33,329 nt of DNA. It comes from Trueperaceae bacterium (lineage in GTDB: Bacteria; Deinococcota; Deinococci; Deinococcales; Trueperaceae). Made by a program: the position numbers and the translations under genes. Every line of letters begins with the position of its first letter. Position 1 is the first letter of the stretch. The notes under the pieces are model-generated. The model saw nothing but the letters and a program-made list of their open reading frames with translations. It made no database searches and was not told where the DNA came from. The DNA lies in the NCBI GenBank assembly GCA_011390455.1, contig JAABSI010000028.1:1-33329 (forward strand), read 5' to 3'. This document shows positions 1-7,147 of the stretch, in pieces.

Positions 1-1
1 G

Positions 2-7
2 TACACT
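2..7 (+). promoter_or_regulatory. Possible -10 element of the tRNA-Ala promoter
   Basis: TACACT (fits TAnnnT) lies 23 bases before the first base of the mature tRNA. Any -35 element would lie outside the window, so the promoter cannot be judged in full. Confidence 0.35.
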
Positions 8-30
8 TCGGTTCGCTCACGCACGCGCGT

Positions 31-106
<76 letters not shown>

Positions 107-111
107 GTTCT

Positions 112-145
112 TCGATGACCCCCGCCCGCCGGCGGGGGTCATCGA
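112..145 (+). terminator. Hairpin terminator after tRNA-Ala
   Basis: A perfect 15-bp inverted repeat (TCGATGACCCCCGCC and its complement) with loop CGCC starts six bases after the tRNA CCA end. There is no T-tract after it, which is common for hairpins in this GC-rich genome. It probably ends the tRNA transcript or protects its 3' end. Confidence 0.65.
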
Positions 146-318
146 CGTATGGGGGGCGCCGACCGGGTTCCCTGGGCGACGCTCCCACCCGGCATCCGTC
201 CCTGGCGCCGCGCTAGCGTCCGTGCGAGCCTGACGGCACCGTACGGCCTCGCGGTGCCCGCGCTCGGGCGCCGTCCACCTCTCGGCTGCCGGACCGAGCG
301 TCTGCTCGTGGAGACGGG

Positions 319-792
319 ATGCGCACGGCGAAGTCGACCGTCGTCTTGTTCGCGTTTTGGTGCGTCGTCGTGCCGCCCGCGGGCGCCGCCGATCTCGGCG
401 TGGGGCTGGTCGCGTCCCTGGCCCTCGCTTTCTGGTCGGAGCGCTTCCTCGGGAGGGTGGGGGGGCCGGTCGGGCATCCGGGCCGCGCGCTGGGCTTCGC
501 CGCGCGCCACGCGGTCCGCATCGTCGCCGCGGCGAGCCACGTGCTGCGCGTCGTGTTCGATCCGAGGCTGCCGATCGATCCGGTCGTCCTCGAGCACAGC
601 GTGCCGCTCGGCCACGACGCGGCTCGGGTCGCGTACGCCAACGCCGTGACCATCACGCCCGGCACGCTGACCGTCGACGTCGACGGCGACAGGTTCGTCG
701 TCCATTGCCTCGACGCCTCGCTCGCCGACGAGCTGCGCTCGGGGGCGGTCGCCCGCGAGGTCGCCGAGCTCTACGTGGGGCGGACGTCGTGA
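319..792 (+). CDS. mnhE: Mrp/Mnh antiporter subunit E (MrpE/MbhA-like)
   Basis: A 157-residue membrane protein of the MrpE family, the small subunit at the edge of Mrp-type cation/proton antiporters and the counterpart of MbhA. N-terminal hydrophobic segments (about residues 7-23 and 26-45) are followed by a soluble alpha/beta tail. The family signature is clear around residues 106-135: VTITPGTLTVDVDGDRF followed by VHCLDA. The ATG is preceded by GGAG at seven bases, and the length is typical. The stop overlaps the GTG of mnhF, so it opens a coupled operon that runs to 9268. The transported ion (Na+, K+ or H+ only) cannot be read from this subunit. Confidence 0.93.
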   Translation: MRTAKSTVVLFAFWCVVVPPAGAADLGVGLVASLALAFWSERFLGRVGGPVGHPGRALGFAARHAVRIVAAASHVLRVVFDPRLPIDPVVLEHSVPLGHDAARVAYANAVTITPGTLTVDVDGDRFVVHCLDASLADELRSGAVAREVAELYVGRTS

Positions 793-1064
793 CCGCGCTG
801 TTGTGGGCCTCGGCGACGGTGCTGCTGGCGTTCGCCTTCGTCGCGCTGTGGCGCGCCGACCGGGGGCCGACGCTGCAGGACCGCATCCTCGCGGTGAACG
901 TCGTCGGCACCAAGGCGCTGCTCGTGCTCGTCGTGCTGGCGGTCGTCGCCGGCCGTGGCGACCTCGTCGACGTCGCGATCGTCTACGGGCTGCTGAACTT
1001 CGTCCTCACGCTCGCCGCCACCCGCTACGTCGAGCGCGGCCGCATCGCCGAGGGTCCACGATGA
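789..1064 (+). CDS. mnhF: Mrp/Mnh antiporter subunit F (MrpF/MbhB-like)
   Basis: A 91-residue subunit with three hydrophobic helices and the MrpF motif RADRGPTLQDRILAVNVVG near residues 23-41. In many MrpF proteins the residue after ALA is Asp, while here the stretch reads AVN. The GTG start overlaps the mnhE stop by four bases (GTGA), and the stop overlaps the ATG of mnhG in the same way, so all three are probably translationally coupled. Length matches the family (about 90 residues). Confidence 0.93.
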   Translation: MTALLWASATVLLAFAFVALWRADRGPTLQDRILAVNVVGTKALLVLVVLAVVAGRGDLVDVAIVYGLLNFVLTLAATRYVERGRIAEGPR

Positions 1065-1381
1065 CCGCGCTCTGGAACGGCGCCGGAGCGCTCCTGGTCG
1101 TCGTCGGGCTGGTGTACGTCTCGGGCGCGGTGGTGGGGCTGGTGCGGCTGCCCGACCTCTACACGCGCGCCCACGCCGCCGGCAAGTGCGACACCGTCGG
1201 CTCCTTCGCGATCCTCGCGGGCCTGGCGCTCGTCGGGGGTCTGGAGGTCGCCGACCTGAAGCTGGCGCTGGTGGCCGTCCTGGTGGTGGTGACCGCGCCG
1301 ACCGCCGCCCACGCGCTCGCGCGCTCCGCTCATCGGCGCGGGGTCGCTCCGTGGCGGCGCCCCGAGCGGAGGGCGCCATGA
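1061..1381 (+). CDS. mnhG: Mrp/Mnh antiporter subunit G (MrpG/MbhC-like)
   Basis: A 106-residue membrane subunit with the diagnostic MrpG block GLVRLPDLYTRAHAAGKCDT (about residues 26-45) and three hydrophobic helices. It is the counterpart of MbhC in archaeal membrane-bound hydrogenase. The ATG overlaps the mnhF stop (ATGA) and the last codons overlap the next start in the same manner. The short basic tail (RRGVAPWRRPERRAP) probably faces the cytoplasm. Confidence 0.94.
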   Translation: MTALWNGAGALLVVVGLVYVSGAVVGLVRLPDLYTRAHAAGKCDTVGSFAILAGLALVGGLEVADLKLALVAVLVVVTAPTAAHALARSAHRRGVAPWRRPERRAP

Positions 1382-1623
1382 GCGATCTCTTCGACGCGGT
1401 CCTGCTGGCGCTGCTGATCGCCACCGCCGTGGCGGTCGCCCGAGCGCGCGACCTGCTCGCCGCCGTCGTCCTGTTCGCCATGTACGGCATGACCCTCTGC
1501 GTCGTCTGGCAGCATCGCGGTGCGCCCGACGTCGCCGTGACCGAGGCCGCGGTGGGTGCCGGCGTCACGACCGTGCTGTTCCTGGTCGCCATCGCGCGCA
1601 CCGAACGGCGGGAGAAGCGATGA
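1378..1623 (+). CDS. MbhD-like / DUF4040 subunit
   Basis: An 81-residue, three-helix protein matching the MbhD/DUF4040 type, which in canonical Mrp is part of the C-terminal region of MrpA and in Mbh/Mbs is a separate gene. Recognisable features are the central run ARDLLAAVVLFAMYGMTLCVVWQ and the conserved PDVAVTEAAVGAGVTTVLFL with its buried acidic residues (D and E). A free-standing MbhD placed directly after mnhG is the Mbh order and not the classical mnhA-G order. It is coupled to both neighbours by ATGA overlaps. Confidence 0.88.
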   Translation: MSDLFDAVLLALLIATAVAVARARDLLAAVVLFAMYGMTLCVVWQHRGAPDVAVTEAAVGAGVTTVLFLVAIARTERREKR

Positions 1624-2312
1624 GGGGCTGGGCCTGGTTCCTCGTCGCGCTGGTCGCGGCCACGCTCGCCTTCGGCCTCGTCGGTCTGCCTCGGCACGAC
1701 GCGCCGGATGCGCCCGTGCACACCCACGTGGGCGCGCGCTACCTGGAGGACGGCCTCGCGGAGACCGGGGCGCGGAACCTGGTCACGGCGGTGCTGCTCA
1801 ATTACCGCGGCTTCGATACCTTCGTCGAGGTGGTGGTCATCCTGACCGCGCTGCTGGCGCTCGGCGCGCTTCCGCGCGGCGGTGCGGCCGTGCGCGAGAC
1901 CGGTGGCGTCCCCGTCAGTCCGGTCGTGCGGTACGTGGTACGGCTGCTCGCGCCGTTCATCGCGCTGTTCGCGGTCGCGACGCTGGTGCGCGGCCACAGC
2001 GGACCCGGCGGCGGCTTCCAAGCCGCGGCGGTGTTCGGGGCGCTGGTGGTCGTGCTCGCCCTGGTGCTCGAGCGCGACCGCGTCGCGCGCCTGATTCCCT
2101 CCGGCGCGCGCCCGTGGCTCCAGGCGGCGGCGCCGGTCGCGTTCGCGGCGGTCGGGGCGGTCGGCGCGTGGGCGACCGGGACCTTCCTCGGCTTCCCGCA
2201 GGACGCGGCGTCGCACGCGCTGCGCGAGGGCATGGGGGTCGCCCTGGAGGTCGGCATCGCGGTCGGTGGCGGCACGGTCCTCGCGCACCTGTTCCTGACG
2301 CTGGAGGGATGA
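1620..2312 (+). CDS. mnhB: MbhE-MnhB fusion subunit
   Basis: A 230-residue protein with two parts. Residues about 1-90 (N-terminal helix, then NLVTAVLLNYRGFDTFVEVVVILTAL) resemble MbhE, the last piece of the MrpA C-terminal region. Residues about 100-230 are MrpB/MbhF, with the signature HSGPGGGFQAAAVFGA near residues 128-143 and four helices. In Pyrococcus Mbh these are two genes, so here they are joined in one frame. The ATG overlaps the previous stop and the stop overlaps the ATG of mnhC. Calling it simply mnhB would miss the N-terminal half. Confidence 0.87.
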   Translation: MRGWAWFLVALVAATLAFGLVGLPRHDAPDAPVHTHVGARYLEDGLAETGARNLVTAVLLNYRGFDTFVEVVVILTALLALGALPRGGAAVRETGGVPVSPVVRYVVRLLAPFIALFAVATLVRGHSGPGGGFQAAAVFGALVVVLALVLERDRVARLIPSGARPWLQAAAPVAFAAVGAVGAWATGTFLGFPQDAASHALREGMGVALEVGIAVGGGTVLAHLFLTLEG

Positions 2313-2665
2313 GCGTGACCGGGTCCGGCTTCGACCTCGACTACCTCGCCCTCGGGGTGCTGTTCTGCGTCGGCCTGTACATGCTGGTCGCCAAGAGCCA
2401 TCTGCTCAAGAAGCTGCTCGGGCTGAACGTGATGTCGACCTCCGTCTTCGGCTTCATCGTCACGTCGGGCATGATCGAGGGCGGCAGCGCCCCGATCCTC
2501 GGCCCGATGGCCGAGCCGCCGTTCGTGAGCCCGATCCCGCACGCGATGGTGCTCACGGGCATCGTCGTGTCGGTCAGCGTGACCGCGGTGGCGCTGGCGT
2601 TGATCGTCCAGATCCACGCCCACTTCGGCACCCTCGAGGTCGACGAGCTCAAGGAACGGCCGTGA
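2309..2665 (+). CDS. mnhC: Mrp/Mnh antiporter subunit C (NuoK-like)
   Basis: A 118-residue, three-helix NuoK/MrpC-family subunit. Helix 1 is LALGVLFCVGLYMLV; helix 2 follows LLKKLLGLNVMSTSVFGFIV; helix 3 carries PHAMVLTGIVVSVSVTAVAL, which corresponds to the family PxALVLTxIVI block. Length is normal for MrpC. Its start overlaps the end of the MbhE-MnhB fusion and its stop overlaps the GTG of the first large antiporter subunit. In the complex it should sit between MrpA-like and MrpD-like channels. Confidence 0.92.
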   Translation: MSVTGSGFDLDYLALGVLFCVGLYMLVAKSHLLKKLLGLNVMSTSVFGFIVTSGMIEGGSAPILGPMAEPPFVSPIPHAMVLTGIVVSVSVTAVALALIVQIHAHFGTLEVDELKERP

Positions 2666-4155
2666 GCGGGCTCGGTGCGGCGCTCCTGCCGTGGGTGATC
2701 GTGGTGCCGCTCGTCGGCGGCGCGCTCACCCCCGCGATCGCGGCGCGCGATCCGCGGCGCGCCGGTCCGTTCGCTTGGGCGGTGGTGATCGCCACCGGCG
2801 CGCTCGCGACGGTGCTGGTGGCCCAGCTCGTCGCCGAAGGGCCCTTCGCCGCGACGCCGGGCGGCTGGGCCGCGCCCTACGGCATCGAGCTTCGCTTCGA
2901 TCGCTTCGCCGCGTGGGTGCTGCCGCTGACCGGCCTGTTCGCGCTGGTGCTCCCGTACGCATGGCGCTACGTGGCCGCGACGCTCGAGCCGGAGCGCTGG
3001 GCGAGCTTCTACGCGCTGCTCCTGGTCGTGTGCGGCGGGCTGATCGGCGCCTCGGTCACGGCCGACCTCTTCAACCTCTTCGTGTTCCTGGAGGTGACGT
3101 CGCTCGCGAGCTACGCGCTGGTCGCGGTCGGCGGGCGCGGGGTGGCCGCATGGGCGGCGCTCAAGTACCTGTTCCTCGGGGCCGTGGCGGCCCTGTTGGT
3201 GCTGTTCGGGACGGCCTTGCTCTTCGCGCTGACCGGGAGCCTCAACTTCGCCGACGTCGCCGCGCGGCTGCCGCTGGTCGAAGCGCGCGCCCCGATCGCG
3301 CTCGCCTTCGCCTCGTTCGTCGTCGCCTTCCTCCTCAAGGCCGCGGTGTTCCCGCTCCACGTCTGGCTCCCCGATGCCCACGCGATCGCCCCCAGTCCGG
3401 TGAGCGCGGTGCTCTCGGGGATGGTCGTCAAGCTCGGCATCGTCGGGCTGCTGCGGGTGCTGCAGCTGTTCCACACCGCCGACGTGCTGCCGCTCGGAGG
3501 GGTGCACCTCGCGCTCGCCTGGATCGGAGCGGTGGCGATCGTGGTCGGCGCGTTCCTGGCGATCTTCCAGGACGACCTGAAGCTGATGCTCGCCTACTCG
3601 ACGATCTCGAACGTCGGCTACATCGTGCTCGGCATCGGGCTGGCGGCGCCGTCGGCGCTGATCGGCGCCGCGGTCCACGTGGCCAACCACGCGCTGATCA
3701 AGACCACGCTGTTCCTCGCCGCCGGGGCGCTGATCCACCAGACGGGCTTCCGCACCTTGAGCGACCTGCGCGGCGCGGCGCGCACGATGCCGCAGACCGC
3801 GGCGGCGATGGCGATCGGCGCGGTGTCGATCGTCGGCTTGCCGCCGACGGCGGGCTTCGTGTGCAAGTGGTACATCGCGCTCGGTGCGTTCGAGGCCGAT
3901 CGCGCCGGGTTCGGCTTCGCGCTCGTGTTCGGCGCGCTCTTCATCTTCGTCTACTACCTGCGCATGGTGAACGCGCTCTACTTCCAGGCGCCGGTCCACG
4001 CCGCCGTCGCCGAGGCGCGCGACCCGCCGTGGTCGATGCGCGCCCCGCTGCTCGTGCTCGCGGCCCTGTGCCTGGCGCTCGGCGTGCTGGGCGGGATCCC
4101 GCTCGCCTTCGTCGAACCGGCCGTCGCCGACCTGCTCCCCTCGTGGGGGTGGTGA
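2662..4155 (+). CDS. mnhD: MrpD/NuoM-type antiporter subunit 1
   Basis: A 497-residue polytopic protein of the proton-translocating antiporter family (NuoL/M/N, MrpA/D). All hallmark charged residues are visible: TM5 Glu144 in VFLEVTS, TM7 Lys226 in LLKAAVFPLH, TM8 Lys257 in VVKLGIVG, and TM12 Lys402 in GFVCKWYIALGA. The TM7/8 loop WLPDAHAIAPSPVSAVLSG is of the MrpD/NuoM type. It starts at a GTG overlapping the mnhC stop. As the first large subunit right after mnhC it corresponds to MrpD/MbhH, making it the best candidate for the core MrpD of the complex. Confidence 0.93.
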   Translation: MSGLGAALLPWVIVVPLVGGALTPAIAARDPRRAGPFAWAVVIATGALATVLVAQLVAEGPFAATPGGWAAPYGIELRFDRFAAWVLPLTGLFALVLPYAWRYVAATLEPERWASFYALLLVVCGGLIGASVTADLFNLFVFLEVTSLASYALVAVGGRGVAAWAALKYLFLGAVAALLVLFGTALLFALTGSLNFADVAARLPLVEARAPIALAFASFVVAFLLKAAVFPLHVWLPDAHAIAPSPVSAVLSGMVVKLGIVGLLRVLQLFHTADVLPLGGVHLALAWIGAVAIVVGAFLAIFQDDLKLMLAYSTISNVGYIVLGIGLAAPSALIGAAVHVANHALIKTTLFLAAGALIHQTGFRTLSDLRGAARTMPQTAAAMAIGAVSIVGLPPTAGFVCKWYIALGAFEADRAGFGFALVFGALFIFVYYLRMVNALYFQAPVHAAVAEARDPPWSMRAPLLVLAALCLALGVLGGIPLAFVEPAVADLLPSWGW

Positions 4156-4156
4156 C

Positions 4157-5647
4157 GTGGAGGTCGTCGACCCGCGCCCGCTGCTCGCGCCGCTGATCTC
4201 GTTCGCGTGCGCCGGACTCGTGTTCGCGGTCGGTGCGAACGTCTTCTGGCGGCGCTTCTGGAGCCTGTCCGCCGCGCTCGTGAAGATGGCGCTGGTGCTG
4301 TCGATGCTCCCCGGCACGCTGCGCGGGGTGGTCTACACCGCCGACGTCGTCACCTTCACGCCCGGCGTCGGCATCGCCTTCCGCGCCGACGCCTACGGCA
4401 TGTTCTTCGCCCTGGTCTCGTCGACGCTGTGGCTCTTCACGACGATCTACGCGATCGGTTACATGCAGGGCGAGCGCGATCGGGTGCGCTTCTTCGGCTT
4501 CTTCGCCCTGTGCGTCTCGACGACGGTCGGGGTGGCCTTCGCCGAGAACCTGCTCACCTTCTTCCTCTTCTACGAGACCCTCACGCTCTGCACCTACCCC
4601 CTGGTGGTGCACGCCGAGACGCCGGAGGCGTTGCGGGCCGGCCGCGTCTACCTCTCGTACACGCTGATCGGCGGCGGCTTCGCGCTGGTCGGCGCGGTCA
4701 TGACCCTCGACGCGGCGGGCACGCTGTCGCTCGCCCGCAACGGCGTGTTCGCCGCCGGCACGAGCGAGGCGACCCTGGCGACGATCTTCGTCTGCCTGGT
4801 GGTGGGGTTCGGGGTCAAGGCCGCGATCATGCCGCTCCACGGTTGGCTGCCGCTCGCGATGGTGGCGCCCACGCCCGTGAGCGCTCTCCTGCACGCGGTC
4901 GCGGTGGTCAAGGTCGGCGCCTTCGGCGTCACGCGCGTGATCTACGACGTCTTCGGCGTCGAACTGCTGCGGGAGCTCGGCTACGCCGTCCCGCTCGCGG
5001 CGCTCGCCGGCTTCACCATCGTGACCGCCTCGGCGCTGGCGTTGCGCCAAGACCATCTGAAGCGTCGGCTCGCCTACTCCACGATCAGCCAGCTCTCGTA
5101 CATCATCCTCGGAGCCGCGCTCCTGACGCCCTTCGCCGCCACCGCGGCGGTGGCCCACGTCGCGCACCAGGCCTTCGCCAAGATCACGATGTTCTTCGTG
5201 GTCGGCGCCATCGCGCGCACCACCGGCAAGACCCACGTGAGCGAACTCGCCGGGATCGGGGCGCGCATGCCGTGGACGATGGCGGCCTTCGCGATCGCCT
5301 CGCTCTCGTTCGTCGGCGTGCCGCTCTTCGCGGGGTTCGTCACCAAGTGGTACCTGGCGCTCGGTGCGCTCGAGGCGGCGGCGCCCGTCTACGTCGGGGT
5401 GATGCTCGCGAGCTCGCTGCTGAACGCCGCCTACTGGTTCCCGATCCTGCACCTCGCCTTCTTCCGCGAGCCCACCGACGGCGCGGTGGGCATCCGCGAG
5501 GCGCCGCCCCTGCTGCTGGTGCCGACCCTCGTCTGCGCGGCGTACGTCGTGCTGCTCGGCGTCACCGCCGAGGTCCCCGGGATGCCGTTCTCGGTGGCGC
5601 AGGTCGCGGCCCAGGGCTTCTTCGCGGGTGGGGGAGGGGCTCCGTGA
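4157..5647 (+). CDS. NuoL/MrpA-type antiporter subunit 2
   Basis: A 496-residue antiporter-family membrane protein. It keeps TM5 Glu140 (FLFYETLT), TM7 Lys221 (GFGVKAAIMPLHGW), TM8 Lys252 (VVKVGAFG) and TM12 Lys397 (GFVTKWYLALGA). The TM7/8 loop is APTPVSALLHA, the NuoL/MrpA form, so it is likely the partner of the MrpA N-terminal channel. The normally conserved Asp of the PDAM/PDAH element is Leu here (WLPLAM). It starts at a GTG one base after the previous stop and ends four bases into subunit 3. Confidence 0.9.
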   Translation: MEVVDPRPLLAPLISFACAGLVFAVGANVFWRRFWSLSAALVKMALVLSMLPGTLRGVVYTADVVTFTPGVGIAFRADAYGMFFALVSSTLWLFTTIYAIGYMQGERDRVRFFGFFALCVSTTVGVAFAENLLTFFLFYETLTLCTYPLVVHAETPEALRAGRVYLSYTLIGGGFALVGAVMTLDAAGTLSLARNGVFAAGTSEATLATIFVCLVVGFGVKAAIMPLHGWLPLAMVAPTPVSALLHAVAVVKVGAFGVTRVIYDVFGVELLRELGYAVPLAALAGFTIVTASALALRQDHLKRRLAYSTISQLSYIILGAALLTPFAATAAVAHVAHQAFAKITMFFVVGAIARTTGKTHVSELAGIGARMPWTMAAFAIASLSFVGVPLFAGFVTKWYLALGALEAAAPVYVGVMLASSLLNAAYWFPILHLAFFREPTDGAVGIREAPPLLLVPTLVCAAYVVLLGVTAEVPGMPFSVAQVAAQGFFAGGGGAP

Positions 5648-7143
5648 CGCTCTCGTGGCTCGGCTCCGTGGCCCCGGTGGCCGTCGTCGCGCTGCCGCTC
5701 CTCGGCGTGCTGGTCGCGTTGCTGCCGCTGCCGCGACGGCGGCGGGCGGCGTTGCTGATCGCTTCGATGGCGGTGGCGTCGGCGCTGGCGCTCGCGCTCA
5801 CGCGTGCGGTGCTGGCCGGCCAGGTGCCCGAAGCCCACGTGCTGCACATGACCCCGCAGTTCTGGTTGGTGCTCCGCGTCGACGCCGCCGGGGCGCTCTA
5901 CGGCGCCACCGTCGCCGTCTTGGGGCTGCTCGCGACCGCCTTCGCGGTCGGCTACCTTCAGGGCGACCGGCATCCTGCGCGGTACCACGCCTTCGCGATG
6001 GCGGTGCTCGCGGCCACGCTGGGGCTTGCCTACGCCGGCAACCTGCTCACCTTCTTCCTCTTCTACGAGGCCTTCTCGGTCCTGACCTACGCCCTCGTCG
6101 TGCACGAGCAGACCCCCGAGGCGGTCGCGGCGGGCGTCAAGTACATCGCGTACGTGCTCGTGGGCGGGACGCTCGTGCTGGCGGGGGTGCTGCTCGTGTA
6201 CTTCACCGTCGGCGACGCGTCCTTCGTCCCCGGCGGCTTCGCCGCCGGCGGCGCCGTGGTCGACGCCGCGTCCATGGGCCCGCTCCGCTGGGCGTTCGCG
6301 TGCTTCGCGGTGGGCTTCGGGGTCAAGGCGGCGTTGGTGCCGCTGCACGGTTGGGTGCCCGACGCGCATCCGGCCGCCCCCGCCCCGTTCTCTGCGCTGC
6401 TCTCCGGGGTGCTGGTGGCCGCCGGCGCCTTCGGCATCCTGCGCGTGATCCACGACGTGTACGGCGTCGAGCTCGTCCGGGCGCTCGGGGTCGCGCCGTG
6501 GTTGGCGGCCGTCGCCGCGGCGACCGTCCTCGTCGGCGCCGCCCTCGCCGTAGGGCAGCCCGACCTGAAACGCCGCCTCGCCTATTCCACCATCAGCCAG
6601 ATGGGGTACCTGACGCTCGCGGTGGCGCTGCTGGGCGCCACCGCGCTGGTGGGCGCGCTCGTGCACCTGACGCACCACGCCTTCCTCAAGGGGACGCTGT
6701 TCTTCTGCGCCGGAGCGTGGCGCCACGACCTCGGCGCGCGCCGGGTCGCCGATCTGCGCGGCCTGGGCGCGCGCACCCCGGCGGTTGCTGCCGCGTTCAC
6801 GGTCGCTGCGCTCGGCATGATCGGCGTGCCGCCGCTCGCCGGCTTCGTCAGCAAGTGGTGGTTGGGCGAGGGGATGCTCGAGGTCGACGCCGGGTGGGCG
6901 TTGGCGGTGCTGCTGCTCGGGGCGCTGCTGGCGGCCGCCTACCTGCTGCCGGTCGTGCACGCCCTGTACTTCGAGGACGGGGCGCCCGGCGCCTCCGCGC
7001 CGCCGCGCGCGGACCGGTGGACGCGCGGGCCGGTGCTCGCGGCGGCCGCGCTCGGGGTGGTGCTGGGGCTCGGGGCGACGCTCGCCGGCTTCCCGCTCGA
7101 CCTCGCGGGGCGGGCCGCCGCCGCCTGGTTCCCGGGGAGCTGA
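5644..7143 (+). CDS. MrpD/NuoM-type antiporter subunit 3, TM8 Lys missing
   Basis: A 499-residue paralogue closest in wording to subunit 2 (shared LLTFFLFYE, GFGVKAA, LKRRLAYSTISQ blocks). It has TM5 Glu142, TM7 Lys228 and TM12 Lys404 (GFVSKWWLGEG) and the PDAH loop (HGWVPDAHPAAPAPFSALLSG). The TM8 lysine of subunits 1, 2 and 4 is replaced by Ala259 (VLVAAGAFG). The start is a GTG overlapping the previous stop; the longer open frame upstream is out of phase with subunit 2 and has no support. The protein probably translocates protons by a modified path, or has a structural role. Confidence 0.9.
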   Translation: MTLSWLGSVAPVAVVALPLLGVLVALLPLPRRRRAALLIASMAVASALALALTRAVLAGQVPEAHVLHMTPQFWLVLRVDAAGALYGATVAVLGLLATAFAVGYLQGDRHPARYHAFAMAVLAATLGLAYAGNLLTFFLFYEAFSVLTYALVVHEQTPEAVAAGVKYIAYVLVGGTLVLAGVLLVYFTVGDASFVPGGFAAGGAVVDAASMGPLRWAFACFAVGFGVKAALVPLHGWVPDAHPAAPAPFSALLSGVLVAAGAFGILRVIHDVYGVELVRALGVAPWLAAVAAATVLVGAALAVGQPDLKRRLAYSTISQMGYLTLAVALLGATALVGALVHLTHHAFLKGTLFFCAGAWRHDLGARRVADLRGLGARTPAVAAAFTVAALGMIGVPPLAGFVSKWWLGEGMLEVDAGWALAVLLLGALLAAAYLLPVVHALYFEDGAPGASAPPRADRWTRGPVLAAAALGVVLGLGATLAGFPLDLAGRAAAAWFPGS

Positions 7144-7147
7144 GCGC

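Noticed and set aside
2341..4317. Long open frames on the - strand opposite the antiporter operon, such as a 658-codon frame here and others at 5431-7365 and 6848-9094
   Set aside because: They are antisense shadows of GC-rich genes: products rich in Arg, Gly, Asp, His and Gln, no motifs, and they run straight across the ends of genes with clear families.
4207..5643. Upstream part of the frame of antiporter subunit 3, which stays open back to 4207
   Set aside because: It overlaps subunit 2 completely in another phase and gives an Arg-rich product. The GTG at 5644 fits family length and the overlap pattern of the operon.
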